The notes below the pieces were generated by a model, which had not been told where the DNA came from, ran no database searches, and saw only the letters and a program-made list of their open reading frames with translations. The position numbers and the translations under genes were made by a program. DNA of 64,000 bases, taken from the NCBI GenBank assembly GCA_038852285.1, contig JAWCKG010000004.1, forward strand, positions 44,228 to 108,227. The letters are read 5' to 3'. Source of the stretch: Candidatus Bathyarchaeia archaeon. GTDB lineage: Archaea; Thermoproteota; Bathyarchaeia; 40CM-2-53-6; DTGE01. Below, piece by piece: positions 59,881-64,000 of this stretch (within the stretch, counting starts at the first letter, position 1; each line of letters begins with the position of its first letter).

Positions 59881-60771
59881 CTAGGAGTAGCTGACCTTTC
59901 CCTCAGAGGTTATTTTAACCGTGGCTTGCCTATCTGCCCAGCATTGGAACGCCAACACCACGGGCACGGCCGCCGTGTGGGTTCCGCAAAGCTCAACGTG
60001 CACAGCGAGGGCCGTGGTCCTTCCACCCACTCCCATGGGACCTACACGCGTTTCATTCACGGCTTTTAAAAGCTTATCCTCTAGTTTAGCGGCTTCGGGA
60101 TCGGGGTTAGGTTTTCCAGGCGGCAGTCTCATAAAGGCTTTCTTCGCGAGCGCCGCGGCTATGTCTGATGTGCCTCCGATGCCGAGGCCTAGGATGTAGG
60201 GTGGGCAGGGCTCACCTAAAGCCTTTTCCACCTGATCTAAAACATACTTTATGATCCCTTTCTCCACATCCTCGGAGGTAGGTATGTAAGCTAGGGAGGT
60301 TTTGGCTTCAGATCCAAAACCCTTCAACAGGACTGTGATCTCTACAAAATTCTTGGTTGAGGGTTCAAAGTATATGAAGGGCATACCCCAACCCACGTTT
60401 AAACCCGGATTCAGCTTGGAAAGCGGGTGGATGACGTTTTCCCTAAGGGGCACCTGTTTAGTGGCCTTGGCTGTTCCCTCAGCTATGCCCTCCGCTACTG
60501 TACAAGCTTCATGACAACTTCCACCGGCCTTCACGTAGAAGATTGGAAGACCCGTGTCCTGGCAGACGGGAACGCCCTTGGCTTCAGCGAGGGAAATGTT
60601 CTCCAAGATGGTTTCCAGCTGTCTTCTGGCTAGTTCGTCCTCTTCATTCTCCCAGGCTCTATGCAAGGCTTCTTTAACGCTCGTAGGAATGCGCACAGCC
60701 GCCCTCTTTAGCAATTCTACTGTAACCTCGGTTACCAGAGCTTTATCTATCAACCTGAAAACCCCATACAA
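59881..60771 (-). CDS. fumA: Class I fumarate hydratase, alpha subunit
   Basis: Catalytic [4Fe-4S] subunit partner of the downstream gene. The 296 residues carry the three conserved cysteine contexts: AKGVPVCQDTGLPIFYV, CPPYILGLGIGGTSD and VELCGTHTAAVPV. Further landmarks are NVIHPLSKLNPG, the NVGWGMPFIYFEP segment and GPMGVGGRTTALAVHVE. Length is normal for separate alpha subunits. ATG start; the MYGVFR start is preceded by no clear ribosome site, so a shortly downstream start (LIDKALVTEV) is possible. Confidence 0.93.
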   Translation of the reverse strand: MYGVFRLIDKALVTEVTVELLKRAAVRIPTSVKEALHRAWENEEDELARRQLETILENISLAEAKGVPVCQDTGLPIFYVKAGGSCHEACTVAEGIAEGTAKATKQVPLRENVIHPLSKLNPGLNVGWGMPFIYFEPSTKNFVEITVLLKGFGSEAKTSLAYIPTSEDVEKGIIKYVLDQVEKALGEPCPPYILGLGIGGTSDIAAALAKKAFMRLPPGKPNPDPEAAKLEDKLLKAVNETRVGPMGVGGRTTALAVHVELCGTHTAAVPVVLAFQCWADRQATVKITSEGKVSYS

Positions 60772-61513
60772 TTACACATAGAAAGGAAACTCAAAATTTA
60801 AGGATTACAGCTTATTAAGCGATACTGGTAAGTCGAAGGATTTAACGCCACCTCGGGCTTCTTAAGAGCCAAGCAATCTCAGCGCGAATAAGTTTAGCGT
60901 ATTCTAAAGCCAAGGGAGGCGCTTTGAGTATTTGGCTTAATCGACGGGACCATAACGACCCCATTAAAGCTACCGCGTTCTATGAGGAAGGGGTTCATGA
61001 TAACCATCAATCTTAATCAATTGCCGATTGGAGGAATTCATACTAATACAGCAAGATGAGACCTTAGAACATAGGGGTCCCATGGATTCCAGCCTCATAA
61101 TTAGCGTGGAAAAACCGTTATCTGTTTGAAGCCCTTAGAGCGTGATTTCCTCGCAAGTTCCACGACATATAGCCCGTGAGCCATTGAGGCTTGATGAAGA
61201 GTATGCCATTGGCCTTTCGGAGTTTCACAGTTCCTAAGTTCCATCAATTTTTCATCTTTGCAGCCTTAAAGTTGAGTCTCTCTGTTCACGGAGTTCTTAC
61301 ATACGCTATAAACGTAACCTATTTCTAGTCGAGGGCTGTAAAAAATCTTGCAGTATGTTGGGGTAAAAGGATTGAGTCATTGTGCTGAAAAAAGGGAGGA
61401 ATGTAGGGTTCGATATCCTTCTAGAAACGTCTGCGTAGGGTTAAAGCATTGTGAATGTTGGGATAAACTCAAGGGATGTCTTGGCATCATTCAAATCCGT
61501 GAGAGCCTCCGTG
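60772..61513. other. Long intergenic region with unplaced fragments
   Basis: About 740 bases with no convincing gene. Two short protein-like strings occur: plus strand about 60850-61016 (KGGALSIWLNRRDHNDPIKA region, ending at a stop) and minus strand 61101-61244 (MAHGLYVVELARKSRSKGF region, 47 codons from an ATG). They may be gene relics. A cysteine-containing 62-codon frame at 61348-61536 runs into the padR gene on the other strand and looks random. Confidence 0.3.
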
Positions 61514-61849
61514 TTACTGATCATGAGCAAACTTGAAAAGCTTACTTTTTAAATCTTCAAGGAAATCTTCAGCCTGCGCCAGCAACTTCTCTCCTCTTTC
61601 AGTTATGGCGTAGTATTTTCTTTTAGGGCCAAAGCTATGCTCCTGATTTTCCTTTAACATGACATAACCTTCTTGAACCAGCCGGTATAAGACTAGGTAA
61701 GAGGTTACTTTACCTGGGTTGAACCCAAAACGCCGTTTAATGCAACCCCTTATCTCATACCCGTATCGAGGCTTCTCTTTAAGTAGGCTTAGCACGTATA
61801 TCCATAAGTTTTCAGTGGTCAATTTACGTTGAAACCTGTCCAATGCCAT
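61514..61849 (-). CDS. PadR-family transcriptional regulator
   Basis: A 111-residue winged-helix regulator. LWIYVLSLLKEKPRYGYEIRG is the characteristic opening of the family; the recognition region VTSYLVLYRLVQEGYVMLKE, the wing FGPKRKYYAITERGEKLLAQ and a dimerising C-terminal helix follow. PadR proteins usually repress efflux or stress genes. The divergent EamA transporter gene 234 bases away is a possible target, though no operator is obvious. ATG start. Confidence 0.9.
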   Translation of the reverse strand: MALDRFQRKLTTENLWIYVLSLLKEKPRYGYEIRGCIKRRFGFNPGKVTSYLVLYRLVQEGYVMLKENQEHSFGPKRKYYAITERGEKLLAQAEDFLEDLKSKLFKFAHDQ

Positions 61850-62083
61850 ATAACAAACTCTCCGCCAACTTAATTTATAACCTCGCCATAAACCTTCATA
61901 TGGGAGGACGCTTCCACGTTTATTCGCATCCTCCTAAAAGGCGTTTCCCTAAACCTCGCTGGGAAGGGATACCCCTTCGAATCGAATAATGTTCAATCGA
62001 ACCGGCTTTGACCTCTACGATGTGCTCCATGTAAATAAATAAAAGTAATTAAACGTCATATTTAATTTCTTTAGGGAGGTTCG

Positions 62084-62953
62084 ATGCGTAAAGAATATTT
62101 AATCCTTTTAACGGTCGCTTTCATATGGGGTTCCGGGCATCCTCTAGGCAAAATCATCCTTAAGGAGCTGCATCCCATACAGCTTTCCTTGCTTAGCGCG
62201 TTTTTGACAACCACCGTTCTGGCCGCCATAATGTTGGCATCGAGGAAGAAGACCATGGGGAAGTTGGGAAGCACGGGGATGTTATTGTCGGTCGCAGCCG
62301 GCGCCATAATGTTTTTCATATATCCCATACTGAGCTTTTCAGCTTTACGTCTCATTCCAGCTTCTGTGAATGCCATTCTAGTCTCGACGAGCACCATTTA
62401 CGTCGCTTTGATCGCCGCGGCTACGTTGAAAGAGAGGTTAAACTCGATCTGTTACGCTGGAATCGTCTTCTCTTTCATAGGGGTTTCGATGGTTGTATTA
62501 TCAAGTGGCGGCTCGGTGAACATCAAATCGATTAGCCTATTGGGATGCGGCCTTTCGCTGTTAGGGGCCTTAACATCGGCGACCTACGCCGTGATGGGAA
62601 AGTTTTTAATGTATAAATACGAGGCGTTAACCGTAACCTTGATATCCAGCGCTTCAGGAGCCGTTTTACTAGCAGTCGCAACCCAGCTCATAGGCTTCAG
62701 CGAGTTAGCCAAGATGTCGCTTAAAACGTTGCTACTCACCTTATACTGGGGCGTCTCCTCAGGCGTAGGGTACTTTCTTTTTTATAGGTGTTTAAAAAGC
62801 CTTGAGGCCACGCGGGTCAGCTCATTCATATATTTCAGCCCCATGTTCGCGATTCTCCTCTCCATAATCCTTATTCAAGAAAAAATCAGCATACTCTTCA
62901 TTTTGGGAATGGGCCTAATTTTTCTAGGGGTGAGGCTTGCCCAAAGAAGGTAG
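62084..62953 (+). CDS. EamA/DMT-family transporter
   Basis: Integral membrane protein of 289 residues with ten hydrophobic segments arranged as two EamA repeats (first: AFIWGSGHPLGKIILKELHP; second begins SLLGALTSATYAVMGKFLM). Such proteins carry small metabolites or amino acids. ATG start preceded by TTAGGGAGG. The divergent PadR gene could regulate it. Substrate unknown. Confidence 0.88.
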   Translation: MRKEYLILLTVAFIWGSGHPLGKIILKELHPIQLSLLSAFLTTTVLAAIMLASRKKTMGKLGSTGMLLSVAAGAIMFFIYPILSFSALRLIPASVNAILVSTSTIYVALIAAATLKERLNSICYAGIVFSFIGVSMVVLSSGGSVNIKSISLLGCGLSLLGALTSATYAVMGKFLMYKYEALTVTLISSASGAVLLAVATQLIGFSELAKMSLKTLLLTLYWGVSSGVGYFLFYRCLKSLEATRVSSFIYFSPMFAILLSIILIQEKISILFILGMGLIFLGVRLAQRR

Positions 62954-62957
62954 CCTT

Positions 62958-63500
62958 TCAAAGCCTTACGCTTATTTCAACGCCGTCAAAGCCTACTTGA
63001 ATGTACTGACTCTCGTATAAACCGGATCTACGAACGTGATCCAAGTATTTCTTCATCAAACCTCCGTATATGCGGGCGTTATCAGCGAAAAGAACTGTCC
63101 CCCTTCGGATCCTCCCATCCTCTAACAGGTGAAGGTAATAGATAAATTCCCTATGATCAGCGTCCAAGAACACAAAGTCAAAGCAACCCCTCAACCCTTT
63201 GATGAGCAACTTAGCGTCTCCGACTAAAACTTCAACCTCAGGCTTCAATCCCGCCTTTCTAATATTCCTCTTAGCTAAAACGGCTTCATCTGAATCCTCC
63301 TCCACCGTAATTATCTTAGACCCCCAACACATCTCCCTACCCATAACGATCGTCGAGTATCCTATGAGGGTGCCCAACTCCAAAACCAAGCGCGGGTTCG
63401 TCTTCCTCACAGCCTCAGCCAGAATCGCAGCTTTCTCAGGCCCGATAATTGGAAGCCCACGATCCAGGGCGTATTTCTCAAGTCCGCGTAAAACATCCAA
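62958..63500 (-). CDS. O-methyltransferase, family 3 type
   Basis: SAM-dependent methyltransferase of 180 residues, a little shorter than the catechol-O-methyltransferase-like group. SAM-binding motif LVLELGTLIGYSTIVMG, acidic ribose-binding position in IITVEEDSDEAVLAKRNIRKA, VGDAKLL, and the metal-site FDFVFLDADHREF. It converges on the transporter gene with 4 bases between. TTG start at 63500; the frame remains open further upstream. Substrate unknown. Confidence 0.82.
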   Translation of the reverse strand: MDVLRGLEKYALDRGLPIIGPEKAAILAEAVRKTNPRLVLELGTLIGYSTIVMGREMCWGSKIITVEEDSDEAVLAKRNIRKAGLKPEVEVLVGDAKLLIKGLRGCFDFVFLDADHREFIYYLHLLEDGRIRRGTVLFADNARIYGGLMKKYLDHVRRSGLYESQYIQVGFDGVEISVRL

Positions 63501-63837
63501 AGCATGATGCCCAAGGAAAGCGAGTGCGAAGCGAGCAAATAAGCTTTAAGGCGTAAATTAAACTCCTTGTTGAAACCACATGAGCCGTGGAGAAACTGGA
63601 GGCGCAGTAGACCATTAAATTCATCACAACATCCCAGGTAGGCGTCGAGAAAACGAAAGCATTACGGGGCCGAAGCTTGGAGGTTTTTCCCCTTGGGTCA
63701 GTCTCAGCAAAGGATGAATCGAAAGGACAGATATAAATGTTCAATTTCATCCCACCGGCAGGCCCTGGAGGATTTCCCGCCTACAATGTTAAAAACCTAT
63801 TTCTACGTCTTAATCGAAGGAGGGAAGGGGTTTCACC
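63501..63837. other. Gene-free stretch
   Basis: About 340 bases without a gene of its own; open frames here are antisense or random in composition. The end carries the ribosome site of the partial gene at 63838. Confidence 0.35.
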
Positions 63838-64000
63838 TTGAGTTGCCGTTATACCCTTGAGGTTAAAAGAGTTGAGAGAGCCGTTCGAACCCCCAGCGGA
63901 AGCGTTGATGCGTTGAAAGGCGTCGTAGGCGGTAAGATGATCGCGAGGATGAAAAAAGAAGCCGTCGACTGCCCTGTTTACGGCAGGACATTAGCCTTCT
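63838..64000 (+). CDS. Conserved-looking small protein, cut by right edge
   Basis: The first 54 codons of a gene that leaves the window. TTG start with a strong purine-rich GGAGGGAAGGGG ribosome site about 10 bases before it. The readable part is basic (LEVKRVERAVRTPSGSVDAL; GGKMIARMKKEAVDCPVYGR) and ends at a Cys-Pro pair that could begin a metal-binding segment. I recall similar unannotated archaeal proteins but cannot name the family. Confidence 0.65.
   Translation, partial: MSCRYTLEVKRVERAVRTPSGSVDALKGVVGGKMIARMKKEAVDCPVYGRTLAF

Noticed and set aside
61101..61244. 47-codon minus-strand frame between fumarase and padR
   Set aside because: Part of it looks protein-like, but there is no ribosome site and no recognisable family; kept only as a possible relic.
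61348..61536. 62-codon cysteine-containing frame
   Set aside because: TTG start without a ribosome site, cysteines not in paired motifs, and it runs into padR on the opposite strand.
1..64000. CRISPR arrays, cas genes, restriction or other classical defence systems
   Set aside because: No regularly spaced repeats and none of the characteristic protein motifs were found in any region read.

Overview
The window reads as a chromosome segment of an archaeon, most likely from the TACK group and plausibly Bathyarchaeia. The evidence is a TFIIB-type factor (tfb), RadA, NucS, an LSm protein, Tsr3, an archaeal RqcH, a PIN-ATPase-KH protein, a bipartite lipoate ligase, formylmethanofuran:tetrahydromethanopterin formyltransferase (ftr), archaeal TATA boxes 25-35 nt from start codons, several apparently leaderless genes, many TTG/GTG starts and intron-bearing tRNAs. 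The lineage is inference; no rRNA gene is present.

Layout. 1-14.1 kb: a KDPG aldolase cut by the left edge; an integrase relic against tRNA-Arg(CCG); argS; a class II aldolase plus PPi-type phosphofructokinase pair; an orphan tungstate/molybdate-type ATPase; an aminotransferase; a 911-residue surface protein; an ECF-S-like membrane protein; purA. 14.1-25 kb: MFS exporter, DUF2721 protein, intron-containing tRNA-Gly(CCC), a Gfo/Idh dehydrogenase, tsr3, a pyrimidine-dimer glycosylase, lplA-lplB, a sugar epimerase and glycosyltransferase, and ftr. 25.3-32.8 kb: a surface-polysaccharide locus with a flippase and four glycosyltransferases. Part of it is strikingly AT-rich, and it ends at a scar where two beheaded genes meet head to head. 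32.8-44.1 kb: dense housekeeping cluster (nnr, LSm, nucS, radA, rqcH, dihydroorotase, Mut7-C, AMMECR1, a GT28-like glycosyltransferase, an alanine/ornithine dehydrogenase family enzyme) with overlapping genes and TTG starts. 44.1-64 kb: a ThDP enzyme with a GlcD-like flavoprotein, the PIN-ATPase, a GH-A glycosidase, a CBS protein, two secreted proteins (one with a PEF-CTERM-like tail), two related zinc-ribbon proteins, an unusual tRNA, thioredoxin reductase with a polyferredoxin membrane protein, tfb, two-subunit fumarase, PadR, EamA, an O-methyltransferase and a partial gene at the right edge.

How they fit together: sugar-phosphate metabolism (aldolases, reversible PPi-PFK), fumarase and Ftr suggest central carbon metabolism tied to tetrahydromethanopterin-bound C1 units. 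RadA, NucS and the dimer glycosylase cover DNA repair. RqcH, Tsr3, ArgS and three tRNAs cover translation. The glycosyltransferase island and secreted Ig-like proteins concern the cell surface.

Most interesting to me: (i) a class II (long variable arm) tRNA with anticodon GCA and U73, interrupted twice; (ii) a perfect 16-bp hairpin in the first codons of argS; (iii) nested dyads in the tfb leader; (iv) the head-to-head truncation scar near 32528; (v) the integrase relic touching tRNA-Arg. All were read by eye; no database search or folding program was run.
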